Origin: JACMRI01 sp043778625
GTDB lineage: Bacteria; Bacteroidota; Bacteroidia; UBA4408
Length of the DNA: 31,542 nucleotides
Reading direction: 5' to 3'
NCBI GenBank assembly: GCA_043778625.1
Contig: JAYWFU010000024.1
Coordinates: 1 to 31,542, forward strand
Below are positions 15,955 through 24,463 of the stretch, piece by piece. Below the pieces are notes generated by a model, which made no database searches, was not told the origin of the DNA, and saw nothing but the letters and a program-made list of their open reading frames with translations. Each line of letters starts with the position of its first letter. Position 1 is the first letter of the stretch. Made by a program: the position numbers and the translations under genes.

Positions 15955-16581
15955 TTAGCCCATTTTAACTTCGGCCAATGGACTAAACGAATATTGTTTG
16001 TTGGTAGTTAGCGATAAACACAGGTAGCGTTTGCGCTTAATTTCTTGTATTAAAAATTGTTGATTATTAAATTGAAATTGTTGCCCTTGCAATAAATTTT
16101 CGAGCAGTGTAAGTTCAGTATTTTGTGCCTTAGCATCGTAGCTGCGCAGTACTCTATGTAACCCTACATCAGTACAACTACTGGCCGCAGGGTTTGCCAT
16201 CATGCGACGTAGCTCAGTAAGTACATCTTGCGGAAAAACATCAGTGGTTAAAAATTGTTGCATCAATATTTTAAACGAAAATTTCCATTCGTCGCCATGT
16301 GGTTTTACGGTATGTTTGTATTTGTCGTAAGTGGCTAGGTGCGCTACTTCGTGTACCAGTGTTATAAAAAAACTATATGCGTTAAGGTCATGGTTTACTG
16401 TTATTTGATGTAGTGTCCCTCCTACCCCATTCATAAAATCGCCTAACTTGGTGCTACGGCTACGAGTTATTTTTAGTTTAAAACGATAATGCTCCACCCA
16501 ACTTACCACCGTAGTTACGGTAGTTGGAGGTACGTATTTGCTTATCACTTGGGTGTATTGTAGGCGTTGCTCGGGAGTCAT
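15955..16581 (-). CDS. SprT-like zinc metalloprotease domain protein
   Basis: This 208-residue protein has the zinc motif HEVAH (His77, Glu78, His81) and a third ligand His95 in PHGDEW, the SprT pattern HExxH...HG..W. No CxxC zinc ribbon follows, unlike E. coli SprT and eukaryotic Spartan. SprT-like proteins are cytoplasmic; the eukaryotic ones degrade DNA-protein crosslinks, but bacterial roles are not well defined. The gene starts 10 bp after feoB on the same strand and is probably co-transcribed. It is the last gene before the palindromic element. There is no signal peptide. Confidence 0.85.
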   Translation of the reverse strand: MTPEQRLQYTQVISKYVPPTTVTTVVSWVEHYRFKLKITRSRSTKLGDFMNGVGGTLHQITVNHDLNAYSFFITLVHEVAHLATYDKYKHTVKPHGDEWKFSFKILMQQFLTTDVFPQDVLTELRRMMANPAASSCTDVGLHRVLRSYDAKAQNTELTLLENLLQGQQFQFNNQQFLIQEIKRKRYLCLSLTTNKQYSFSPLAEVKMG

Positions 16582-16591
16582 TGTAGGTTAT

Positions 16592-18631
16592 TTAACTCAA
16601 CCACTGATAGGCTACAAACGACGCCAAATAAGCCATGGCAAACATGTATACAAATTGTATTAGGGGCCATTTCCAAGTACCTGTTTCGCGTTTCATGGCG
16701 GCAAGAGTACTCATACATTGCATCGAAAACAAATAAAATAATAATAACGAAACTGCCGTAGCTACCGTATATATTGGAGCGTGGGTGGTATCCCAAGTAG
16801 CCCGTTGCATTTGCTGGGTAAGTGTTGCGGTATCATCTACGTTAGTTATACTGTAAATAGTACTCATAGTGCCTACAAATACTTCGCGAGCAGCAAACGA
16901 GGTTATTAGTGCTATGCCTATTTTCCAATCAAAACCTAGGGGTTTAATAGCTGGTTCAATAGCTTTACCAATAATTCCAGCATAGGAATGCGCTATTCTT
17001 TGTGCGTTATAACTAGCCGTAATACTATCGGTTTGCGTAGGGTGTACTGCTACATCGGTAGTGTATTGTGTGGTTAATTGTTCCATAACATTACCAGGAC
17101 CAAAATTACTCAATAGCCACAATACCACTGATATTACTATAATTACCTTGCCTGCGTCAAGCACAAAAACTTTGCATTTATCATAAATAGTAAGAGTTAC
17201 CGTTTTAAAATGAGGCAATCGATAATTGGGCATCTCAATAATAAAGTAACTTTTTTCGTTAGTTTTTAAAATATACTTTGCAACTATTGCTACTACCACC
17301 GCCGCTACAAAACCTAGTAAATACAGGCTTAGTAGCACTAACGATTGTAATGATATTACACCTAATAGTTTTATTGGCGGTATAGCTACCGCTATAAGTA
17401 TTGCAAACACTGGCAAGCGGGCAGCACAACTCATAAGTGGCAATACCAACATAGTTATTAAACGTTCCTTGGTGTTGCTGATAGTGCGAGCTCCCATAAT
17501 AGCAGGCACTGCGCAGGCAAAGGCACTAATTAACGGAATAGTGGAGCGTCCGTTAAGCCCTATGTTACGCATAAAACGATCGGTTACGGTGCTAATGCGT
17601 GCCATGTAGCCTGAGTCTTCGAGTAGGGCTATGAATAAAAATAATAACGCTATTTGCGGTACAAATATTACTATGCCTGCAATACCTGCCCATACACCGT
17701 TAATGAGCAAATCAGTAATAAAATTATGTGGTAAATGCGTATGCCCTAAACTTGTACCGTAAGCAAAAAACGATTCGATAATTTGTTTAGGATATTCAGC
17801 CAATGTAAACACCGATTCAAACACCAACAACATAACTACCAATAATAGTAAGGGACCCCAAAGTTTGTGTAAGAGTACACTATCAATTTTGTTGCTTAAT
17901 GTATAATCTTTGCTAACCGTAGTTACGTTGTTGTTAGTAAGTACTTTAGCACTAATTTCTTTTAGTATAGTGTAGCGTAGTATAGTTTCATTTAACTGAA
18001 AGTTGCGCCAATTAGGCCTACTTTCCATGGTGTCGCGAGTATTGTATAATTGATTATAACTAAGTGCCTGCGCTACTATTGGGGCGGGTAATATGCTTTG
18101 TAATTGTGCGGTAGTTAAAAATTTTACTGCGTTAAATTGTTGGTGTAAGGTTAAAAAACCTTTCAGTTCATTAATACCAGTATTATTTTTGGCCGATACT
18201 AAAAATACTGGTATACCTAATTGCTCACGTAATAATTTTAAATTGAGCGCTACATTATTTTTGGTAAGTACATCTTCCATGTTTAACAACAACACTACAG
18301 GTAAGCCGTAATCCATTAACTGTGTGCAAAAAAACAAACTACGTTTTAGGTTACTAGCATCTGCCACGTATAGCACCATATTAGGGTGATGTGCGTGTTG
18401 TGCGTTGGTAATAACATCAACAGTTACTTGCTCATCGTTACTTTTGGCATAAATACTGTACGCACCTGGTAAATCAATAAGTTCAATAGTAGTTTTGCAA
18501 TTAAGTAATTGCCCTATTTTTACATCTACCGTAACACCAGGGAAATTACCTACCTTTTGGTTCATGCCTGTAAGCACATTAAACAAGGTAGATTTACCAA
18601 CGTTAGGGTTTCCGACTAATGCAACTTTCAT
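16592..18631 (-). CDS. feoB: ferrous iron transporter B
   Basis: FeoB is the inner-membrane Fe(II) transporter with a cytoplasmic GTPase domain. This 679-residue protein has G1 GNPNVGKS (7-14), the GNFPGVTVD G2 region, G3 DLPG, G4 NMED and a G5-like SAKN. After a helical spacer, the membrane domain follows from about residue 255, with the conserved PLMSCAARLPVF and GIALITSFAAREVFVGTM blocks carrying the gate cysteine and the polar residues expected. The C-terminus ends with a final helix and no Cys-rich extension. It follows feoA by 13 bp. No Fur box could be identified with confidence, and no fur-like gene is in the window. Confidence 0.96.
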   Translation of the reverse strand: MKVALVGNPNVGKSTLFNVLTGMNQKVGNFPGVTVDVKIGQLLNCKTTIELIDLPGAYSIYAKSNDEQVTVDVITNAQHAHHPNMVLYVADASNLKRSLFFCTQLMDYGLPVVLLLNMEDVLTKNNVALNLKLLREQLGIPVFLVSAKNNTGINELKGFLTLHQQFNAVKFLTTAQLQSILPAPIVAQALSYNQLYNTRDTMESRPNWRNFQLNETILRYTILKEISAKVLTNNNVTTVSKDYTLSNKIDSVLLHKLWGPLLLLVVMLLVFESVFTLAEYPKQIIESFFAYGTSLGHTHLPHNFITDLLINGVWAGIAGIVIFVPQIALLFLFIALLEDSGYMARISTVTDRFMRNIGLNGRSTIPLISAFACAVPAIMGARTISNTKERLITMLVLPLMSCAARLPVFAILIAVAIPPIKLLGVISLQSLVLLSLYLLGFVAAVVVAIVAKYILKTNEKSYFIIEMPNYRLPHFKTVTLTIYDKCKVFVLDAGKVIIVISVVLWLLSNFGPGNVMEQLTTQYTTDVAVHPTQTDSITASYNAQRIAHSYAGIIGKAIEPAIKPLGFDWKIGIALITSFAAREVFVGTMSTIYSITNVDDTATLTQQMQRATWDTTHAPIYTVATAVSLLLFYLFSMQCMSTLAAMKRETGTWKWPLIQFVYMFAMAYLASFVAYQWLS

Positions 18632-18644
18632 ACTACAACATTAT

Positions 18645-18875
18645 TTATTGGGTAACTATTAATAACGCAGCATCTTTTTTGCGCATAGTTACCTGTGTGC
18701 CTTCAAATGCTATAACAATAGGGCAACCTAGGGGCGCTACGTGTGTTATACTTAGTTCAGTGCCTGCTAACAAACCTAACTCTTGTAATTTTAAAGCCAC
18801 ATCGCTATTGCCAAACTGTACAAGTGTAGCAGTAGTGTGTAGTGGTAATTTATCAAGTGTTATGGAAGTGGGCAT
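18645..18875 (-). CDS. feoA: ferrous iron transport protein A
   Basis: FeoA is a small cytoplasmic SH3-like protein needed for FeoB function. The 76-residue product has the family pattern LQELGLLAGTELSITHVAPLGCPIVIAFEGTQVTMRK (shown here only as the block spanning about 32-67), with the usual G-x-P-I-x-I core and a C-terminal AALLIV strand. It is placed 13 bp after purA and 13 bp before feoB, all on the minus strand. This implies that iron transport is transcribed with the purine gene, unless an internal promoter exists in the purA 3' end. Confidence 0.93.
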   Translation of the reverse strand: MPTSITLDKLPLHTTATLVQFGNSDVALKLQELGLLAGTELSITHVAPLGCPIVIAFEGTQVTMRKKDAALLIVTQ

Positions 18876-18888
18876 TGCCAGTAACGTA

Positions 18889-20154
18889 TTAACGCAGTAT
18901 AGTTTGCTCTCTATCAGGCCCTACTGATACTATTTTAATAGGCACACCAATATACTCCTCAATAAACTGTACGTAGTTAATTAATTCGGCAGGGAAATCA
19001 GCGTTATTGCGCACCCCTGTTAAATCAGTATTCCAGCCCTTAAATGCTTTGTATACAGGGGTTATGGTGGTAGTTACAATATCGTAAGGTAATTCGGTTG
19101 ATGTAGTGCCATTATATTCGTAGCCTACACATACCTGTATGGTAGCAAAGTGGCTAAGAATATCGGTTTTCATCATAATAAGTTGTGTAGCACCATTAAT
19201 CATGGTGGCGTACTTTAGGGCGGGTAAATCTAACCAGCCACAACGGCGCGAGCGTCCAGTGGTAGAGCCGTACTCGTTGCCTACTTTGCGCATTAGTTCG
19301 CCTTGGTCGTTATCTAACTCAGTAGGAAAAGGCCCAGACCCCACACGTGTACAATACGCTTTGAATATACCTAGTACCTCGCCAATTTTATTAGGTGCTA
19401 TACCCAAACCTGTGCAAGCCCCAGCAGTAGTGGTGTTGCTTGACGTTACAAATGGATACGTACCAAAATCAACATCTAACATTGAACCCTGTGCGCCCTC
19501 AGCCAATATGCGTTCGTTGGCTTGTAGCTTTTTGTTTATTACGTATTCTGAATCAACTACGGTTAGTGTTTTTAAAAACGCTATACTTTCGTTAAACGCT
19601 CGCTCAGCTTCAGTTATGTCGTATTCAAATTTGTAAAACCCTATTAACTCCTTATGCTTAGCTACAATAGTGGCATATTTACTGTCCCAATCAGCACTAA
19701 ATACATCGCCTACACGTAAGCCATTACGCCCAGCTTTATCCATGTAGGTAGGTCCAATACCCTTTAGGGTTGAACCTATTTTGGCTTTGCCTTTTTGTGC
19801 TTCGCTTGCTGCATCAATAATGCGGTGGGTAGGTAGTATTAAGTGGGCTTTGCGCGATATGCACAACGCTTTATTTATATCAATATTAAACTGAGTCAGT
19901 TTATCAATTTCAATTTTTAATACCACTGGGTCTATTACTACGCCGTTACCAATAATATTAAGGGTATTAGGCCTAAATATACCTGACGGAATAGTGTGTA
20001 GTACGTGTTTAATACCATTAAATTCTAACGTGTGGCCTGCATTTGGCCCACCCTGAAAGCGTGCCACCGTGGAGTAATTAGGGGTAATAACATCTACTAT
20101 TTTACCCTTGCCTTCGTCGCCCCATTGTAGGCCTAATAATACATCTACTTTCAT
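18889..20154 (-). CDS. purA: adenylosuccinate synthase
   Basis: PurA joins IMP and aspartate, using GTP, to make adenylosuccinate in AMP synthesis. This 421-residue protein has the phosphate-binding loop LQWGDEGKGK with catalytic Asp13, and GGPNAGHT with catalytic His41; further family blocks include GIGPTYMDKAGR, TTGRSRRCGWLD and a C-terminal VSVGPDREQTI. Length is normal. It appears to be the first gene of a run purA-feoA-feoB-sprT-like. Its upstream region contains a -7 element and a 12-bp palindrome, annotated separately. Confidence 0.97.
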   Translation of the reverse strand: MKVDVLLGLQWGDEGKGKIVDVITPNYSTVARFQGGPNAGHTLEFNGIKHVLHTIPSGIFRPNTLNIIGNGVVIDPVVLKIEIDKLTQFNIDINKALCISRKAHLILPTHRIIDAASEAQKGKAKIGSTLKGIGPTYMDKAGRNGLRVGDVFSADWDSKYATIVAKHKELIGFYKFEYDITEAERAFNESIAFLKTLTVVDSEYVINKKLQANERILAEGAQGSMLDVDFGTYPFVTSSNTTTAGACTGLGIAPNKIGEVLGIFKAYCTRVGSGPFPTELDNDQGELMRKVGNEYGSTTGRSRRCGWLDLPALKYATMINGATQLIMMKTDILSHFATIQVCVGYEYNGTTSTELPYDIVTTTITPVYKAFKGWNTDLTGVRNNADFPAELINYVQFIEEYIGVPIKIVSVGPDREQTILR

Positions 20155-20172
20155 TAAAATTTTGTGTTTGTG

Positions 20173-20184
20173 TTATACGTATAA
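20173..20184. promoter_or_regulatory. 12-bp perfect palindrome in the purA leader
   Basis: TTATACGTATAA is a perfect palindrome sitting between the candidate -7 element and the purA ATG, close to the predicted transcript start. The position suits a repressor operator, but the sequence is AT-rich and the regulator is unknown. Confidence 0.35.
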
Positions 20185-20192
20185 TTTTGATA

Positions 20193-20200
20193 CAAATGTA
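20193..20200 (-). promoter_or_regulatory. purA -7 promoter element
   Basis: On the minus strand this reads TACATTTG, matching TAnnTTTG, 38 bp before the purA start codon. No TTTG was seen at the -33 distance, so the promoter is only half-matched. Confidence 0.5.
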
Positions 20201-20279
20201 ATAGTAATACGTTGGGCTGTACTACTATTTACCAGTGTTTTACCAACAATGTGTAGTATTTAATTAGTATAGGTGTGTG

Positions 20280-20672
20280 TTAATCAATTTCAATATCATC
20301 AATACTACGGCGGTCGCGCTTGGTGGGGCGTCCAGCACCTTTGTCGCGGGTAATGTTAGAAGTAAAAAACGATTTTGACAGCTGTTGTTCGGCATCTAAC
20401 TTAGGGGTAACGTCAGTATAGTGTTGGAGCGCTATTTCGTACGATTGGCGCTTATCAATTAAGGCAGTAACTTTAATTATTTTTTTATCATCGCCGATGG
20501 TTAATGTGTAGCTATCGCCAACAGCCACAGTGCGTGCAGGCTTTACATTATCTGCACCATGCTTAACCTTGCCTCCCTTAATGGCTTCGGCGGCTTGTGT
20601 ACGTGTTTTGTACATACGTATGGCCCACAGGTAAGTATCTATACGTACATCGGTTACGGGTTTGTGTAGCAT
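20280..20672 (-). CDS. S4-domain RNA-binding protein (Hsp15-like)
   Basis: This 130-residue protein has an S4 RNA-binding domain at about 8-75 with the motif RIDTYLWAIRMYKTRTQAAEAI followed by GGKVKHGADNVKPARTVAVGD (given here as one block spanning about 10-52). The size and the C-terminal basic tail (about 110-125: DKGAGRPTKRDRRS) match Hsp15/HslR-type proteins, which bind stalled large ribosomal subunits carrying peptidyl-tRNA. I leave the gene symbol empty because several S4 subfamilies share this layout. It follows the hbd-like gene by 22 bp and lies 125 bp before purA. Confidence 0.85.
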   Translation of the reverse strand: MLHKPVTDVRIDTYLWAIRMYKTRTQAAEAIKGGKVKHGADNVKPARTVAVGDSYTLTIGDDKKIIKVTALIDKRQSYEIALQHYTDVTPKLDAEQQLSKSFFTSNITRDKGAGRPTKRDRRSIDDIEID

Positions 20673-20694
20673 TTATTCTAACAACAAAAAAATG

Positions 20695-21582
20695 TTAACT
20701 AAACTGTGGCGACACTACTAACTCCTTACTACCTGTGGTGTGTACATAAAATCCTTCGCCCGATTTCACCCCATATTTTTTGGCCATAACCATGTTTACT
20801 AATAGCGGGCAGGGGGCGTATTTAGGGTTTTTAAATCCATCGTACAGCACATTCATTATATTAAGGCAGGTGTCAAGGCCAATAAAATCAGCCAGTTGCA
20901 AAGGCCCCATAGGGTGCGCCATGCCTAGTTTCATTACGGTATCAATTTCGGTTACGTTAGCCACGCCTTCCCATAGGGTAATTATGGCTTCGTTAATCAT
21001 TGGCATAAGTATGCGGTTGCTTACAAAGCCAGGGTAATCTTTAACTTCGGTAGGTGTTTTACCTAATTGACCAGCTAAGGTTACAATAGTTTGTAAAGTT
21101 TCGTTGGATGTGCTGTAGCCTTTAATAATTTCTACCAATTTCATTACCGGTACAGGATTCATAAAGTGCATACCTATTACTTGGCTTGGGCGCTTAGTGG
21201 CTGCTGCTATTTGCGTAATAGATATTGATGATGTATTGCTAGCAAGGAGTGTGTGTGCAGGAGTTAGGGCATCAAGCTGTGCAAATAAATCGAGTTTTAT
21301 TTTTAGGTTTTCAGTAGCGGCTTCCACTACTAAATCAGCGTTGGCTACGCCTGTTTTTAAATCGGTTTGGGTGGTTATATTAGCTAATGTTTCGTTTTTT
21401 TGTGCTTCGGTAATGGTAGTTTTTGCTACCATACGGTCGAGATTTTTGGTAATGGTAGTTATTGCTTTTTGCAAATTTTCTGCTGATAAATCTACCATAG
21501 TAACTGCAAAACCATTTTGCGCAAATACGTGCGCAATGCCATTACCCATTTGTCCGCAACCTATTATTGATATGTTTTTCAT
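20695..21582 (-). CDS. 3-hydroxybutyryl-CoA dehydrogenase
   Basis: This 295-residue enzyme has an N-terminal Rossmann domain with GCGQMGNG (8-15) that binds NAD(P)H, the family block ASNTSSISITQIA, and the catalytic His139 in MHFMNPVPVMKLVEI. The C-terminal helical domain contains KDYPGFVSNRILMPMINEAI and LGMAHPMGPLQLADFIGLD, as in single-domain Hbd/PaaH-type enzymes. It interconverts 3-hydroxyacyl-CoA and 3-oxoacyl-CoA in the cytoplasm, in butanoate metabolism or fatty-acid/aromatic breakdown. Without thiolase or crotonase neighbours the pathway is not fixed. A 202-bp divergent gap separates it from the next gene. Confidence 0.92.
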   Translation of the reverse strand: MKNISIIGCGQMGNGIAHVFAQNGFAVTMVDLSAENLQKAITTITKNLDRMVAKTTITEAQKNETLANITTQTDLKTGVANADLVVEAATENLKIKLDLFAQLDALTPAHTLLASNTSSISITQIAAATKRPSQVIGMHFMNPVPVMKLVEIIKGYSTSNETLQTIVTLAGQLGKTPTEVKDYPGFVSNRILMPMINEAIITLWEGVANVTEIDTVMKLGMAHPMGPLQLADFIGLDTCLNIMNVLYDGFKNPKYAPCPLLVNMVMAKKYGVKSGEGFYVHTTGSKELVVSPQFS

Positions 21583-21679
21583 TTATTGTTGAAATTTTAT
21601 GTAATTAAAAGTGTGTAAATATAGGTATTGCCATTGTACTAAGTTATTCAAAAAAACTTTTTTTATTGCCTCAAAAAAT

Positions 21680-21687
21680 TAACTTTG
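21680..21687 (+). promoter_or_regulatory. candidate -7 promoter element for the T9SS type-A cargo gene
   Basis: TAACTTTG is an exact TAnnTTTG match. Eighteen nt upstream lies a T-run (TTTT at 21658-21661), a weak form of the -33 TTTG. The predicted leader is about 90 nt before the ATG at 21785. The rest of the 202-bp gap is AT-rich, and I could not identify an hbd promoter in it. Confidence 0.5.
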
Positions 21688-21784
21688 TTATAATAATTTT
21701 ATTTTAAGTTTTTGATACTCAAACAAGTTCCGTCCAACACTATTTTAATTACCAATTTATTACTTAATTAACCCCACTATCTAA

Positions 21785-22669
21785 ATGAAAATATTACTAC
21801 CCTTATTAGTATTAATGGCTAACACAGCAGTAGCGCAACTACCCAATGCTGGTTTTGAAAACTGGACAAGCACAGGTGGCTACAACAACCCAAATGGCTG
21901 GGATAACCTTAATTCGACCACGGCTATTACAGGCACATTTACCACCGAAAAAGGCACACCTGGTTACACAGGTAATAGTTATTTAAAACTAACCTCTAAA
22001 AACGTATTGGGTGCTGGCATAGTGCCTGGCATAGCGGTTAGTGGGCAAATAGACCACTCCTCAGGTGTACCCACAAAAGGCTTTGCGTACACTATTCGCT
22101 CACAAAGTTTAACTGGCTACTGGCAATACGTACCCGCAGGAGCTGACAAAGGTGGAGTGTTTATAGCTCTTACTAAATGGAATACCGCTACCAATAGCCG
22201 TGATACTGTGGCTAGTACTTTGTATTCAATTAATAGTTCAATTACTACTTGGTCGGCTTTTAGTATCGACTTAAATTATCGCAACACACTAACGCCTGAC
22301 TCGGCAATGATAGGGTTTAGTTCAGGTCAGCGACCATTTGTGTTGGGTAGTTATTTGTATGTTGATGCTATTGCTTTTTCGGGAACGGTATCAAGTATTA
22401 ATACAATACAAAACACGTTAAACTACTCTATTTACCCCAACCCCACTAACCCCACTAGCGTAACACTTAATTATACTGTAAAAAAAAGCGGAACAGCCAC
22501 AATTAAAATAACTGATTGCGTAGGTAAACTTATAAAACAACAACTTGTAAACGCATCGGCAGGTACTAATACCACGCTATTAAATATTGCTACACTAAAC
22601 GCAGGTACTTACATTACAAGCATTGAAACCGTTGATGGCATTAGTACACAGCGTTTGGTTATTGAATAA
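21785..22669 (+). CDS. secreted PCMD-like protein with T9SS type-A sorting domain
   Basis: This 294-residue protein has a signal peptide (MKILLPLLVLMANTAVAQ). The mature part opens LPNAGFENWTS...PNGWDNLN, and includes FAYTIRSQSLTGYWQYVP and YLYVDAIAFSG. This is the pattern of PCMD-like (putative carbohydrate metabolism) beta-sandwich domains in Bacteroidota. From about residue 218 a type-A T9SS C-terminal sorting domain follows, starting YSIYPNPTNPTSVTLNY and ending TLNAGTYITSIET...RLVIE. It should cross the outer membrane through the T9SS and be attached to the surface or released. The ligand is not known. The glycosyltransferase gene follows after 9 bp. Confidence 0.85.
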   Translation: MKILLPLLVLMANTAVAQLPNAGFENWTSTGGYNNPNGWDNLNSTTAITGTFTTEKGTPGYTGNSYLKLTSKNVLGAGIVPGIAVSGQIDHSSGVPTKGFAYTIRSQSLTGYWQYVPAGADKGGVFIALTKWNTATNSRDTVASTLYSINSSITTWSAFSIDLNYRNTLTPDSAMIGFSSGQRPFVLGSYLYVDAIAFSGTVSSINTIQNTLNYSIYPNPTNPTSVTLNYTVKKSGTATIKITDCVGKLIKQQLVNASAGTNTTLLNIATLNAGTYITSIETVDGISTQRLVIE

Positions 22670-22678
22670 ATAACAGTA

Positions 22679-23641
22679 ATGCAACTTAATAGCATTGCTC
22701 ACAAGCACGTACTTATTGCTCCGCTTGATTGGGGTATGGGGCATACCACGCGCTGCGTACCCATTATTAATACTTTACTTACACAACAGTGTACAGTAAC
22801 TATTGCATGCAATACAGCACAGAAAACATATTATACCAAAGAGCTAGGCAACCGTCAACGCCTTAATTACCAAGCTTTACAAGGGTATAACATATTTTAT
22901 TGGAACAAATTATTTACCTTAGCAATAGTACTACAGCTACCCAAATTACTACTAAAAATTAATTACGAACACCGTTGGCTAACCCACTATTTACGCCACA
23001 ATGCCTGCCAAGTTATACTAAGCGATAACCGTTATGGGTTGCATAATTCCACAGTTACTAACCTACTTATTACGCATCAATTACAAGTAATTACTCCGTA
23101 TGGTAAGCGTATAATTAACCACTTAATAGCTCGTGCTATAAACAAGTTTAACTATTGTTGGATACCCGATAATGCCAATGAAAACGAGCGTTTGAGCGGC
23201 ATATTATCACAAAACAATACTGTAACAATACCTACCCAATATATTGGTGTGCTATCGCGAATGGCACTAAAAATTAACAAACAACCTAATACTGTATTAG
23301 TGCTACTTACAGGCCCTAATGCTGCCAAACAAAGTTTACTGCAATTAATTATAAGCAAGTATGCTCACACCACACATACCGTAACTATTGTTAATGCCCC
23401 TAAGTGTAGTACATTAGCTAATATAACAATGCTCACTACCGCTACTACTGAGCAATTACAGGGCTTAATAAACACACACAGCACTATTATTACACGTAGT
23501 GGTTATACCTCCATTATGGATTTTTATGCCCTGCAACAGCCCGTACAGCTTATTGCTACCCCACACCAACCTGAACAAGAATATTTATTAACCTATGTAT
23601 GTACTAAATTCCCAGAGTTGTTTTCGCCATTTATCAATTAA
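22679..23641 (+). CDS. GT28-like (UDP-glycosyltransferase-type) glycosyltransferase
   Basis: This 320-residue protein begins HVLIAPLDWGMGHTTRCVPIIN, the glycine-rich N-terminal motif of GT-B enzymes related to GT28/MurG, with a GYNIFYW block soon after. A C-terminal half (VLVLLTGPNAAKQSLLQLI ... TRSGYTSIMDFYALQQPVQLI) carries the donor-site SGYT and the PxxxxE-type end (TPHQPEQEYL). This family is widespread in Bacteroidota as an uncharacterised single-copy protein. The sugar and acceptor cannot be read. It is probably co-transcribed with the upstream cargo gene (9-bp gap); a link such as glycosylating a surface protein or lipid is only an inference. Confidence 0.83.
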   Translation: MQLNSIAHKHVLIAPLDWGMGHTTRCVPIINTLLTQQCTVTIACNTAQKTYYTKELGNRQRLNYQALQGYNIFYWNKLFTLAIVLQLPKLLLKINYEHRWLTHYLRHNACQVILSDNRYGLHNSTVTNLLITHQLQVITPYGKRIINHLIARAINKFNYCWIPDNANENERLSGILSQNNTVTIPTQYIGVLSRMALKINKQPNTVLVLLTGPNAAKQSLLQLIISKYAHTTHTVTIVNAPKCSTLANITMLTTATTEQLQGLINTHSTIITRSGYTSIMDFYALQQPVQLIATPHQPEQEYLLTYVCTKFPELFSPFIN

Positions 23642-23696
23642 GTAGTTTGTATGTGAGTAGAACCTGTAAATTAGCACACTAAATAACACAAATCCA

Positions 23697-24455
23697 TTGA
23701 CCACTAAACTATATATACTTCTTGTATTCATCTGCGTAATACTTGCTAATAGTGCAAGTGGACAAGATGTAATTGAAAACACAGATTCGTTACGACGTGT
23801 TGATGATAGTTTAGAAAACGAAAAAATGCAATTTTTTATGCGCCAAGCCATACGTCTGCAGCGCGAAAACGATAGCCTTAAAGCCTTGCGTGATAATAAC
23901 GAAATTAAAAATGCGCAACAGTATTTAAAAAAAGAAAAAATAAAGGTGGATACCAACGAGTTTGTTTACGGAGGTAATGTATACAAACGTAAATCAGGCT
24001 ATTTAACCTTGGGTGCAGGCCCTGCATTTAACCTAAAGCCTATCAATTACAAAAACCCTATAATAGGCGTGGGACTTACCTTTAGGCTCAAAAATAATTA
24101 CTTACGTACTAATTACAGTAATATTAGGTTTGATGCTAATAAACTATATCGTAATCAGTATTTCAACATTGGATTAGGTAATACACAACAAAAATTAAAA
24201 TCAGTAATTAGTTATTATTTTGGCCTGTCCTATTCGTTTTTATGGCGTCCTACCAAAATTAATGGTACTATAGTGCCCGATACTTACTCGCGCATAGGCT
24301 CGTATGGTGTGTATGCTGAGTTTAGCTATTATTACAAACCACTGTACGATATTGGTGTGGGGCCAACGGCCTTTGTAAACCTTGACTTTATTAATCCAAT
24401 AGCGGGTATTAGGTTTGACTTGTACTTTGCTAATTCGTTTAAACGCAAGCAGTAA
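23697..24455 (+). CDS. secreted coiled-coil/outer-membrane-like protein
   Basis: The 252-residue product has a signal peptide (TTKLYILLVFICVILANSASGQ), a charged helical stretch at about 35-85 that likely forms a coiled coil, and a C-terminal region (about 95-250) of alternating beta-like segments rich in aromatic residues (SGYLTLGAGPAFNLKP, SYYFGLSYSFLW, GVYAEFSYYY), consistent with a small outer-membrane beta-barrel. I chose the TTG at 23697 because it gives the complete signal peptide and the frame is closed 30 bp upstream. I do not recognise the family. It ends 8 bp before the convergent collar-domain gene. Confidence 0.72.
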   Translation: MTTKLYILLVFICVILANSASGQDVIENTDSLRRVDDSLENEKMQFFMRQAIRLQRENDSLKALRDNNEIKNAQQYLKKEKIKVDTNEFVYGGNVYKRKSGYLTLGAGPAFNLKPINYKNPIIGVGLTFRLKNNYLRTNYSNIRFDANKLYRNQYFNIGLGNTQQKLKSVISYYFGLSYSFLWRPTKINGTIVPDTYSRIGSYGVYAEFSYYYKPLYDIGVGPTAFVNLDFINPIAGIRFDLYFANSFKRKQ

Positions 24456-24463
24456 TTTTGCAG

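Noticed and set aside
19139..19636. Long open frame (165 codons) antisense to purA
   Set aside because: It lies wholly opposite a well-conserved gene with clear motifs, has no recognisable domain or promoter, and fits a mirror frame of the purA codons.
21197..21592. Open frame (131 codons) antisense to the hydroxybutyryl-CoA dehydrogenase gene
   Set aside because: Hydrophobic, repetitive composition expected from reading the reverse frame of this gene; no independent start signal or family.
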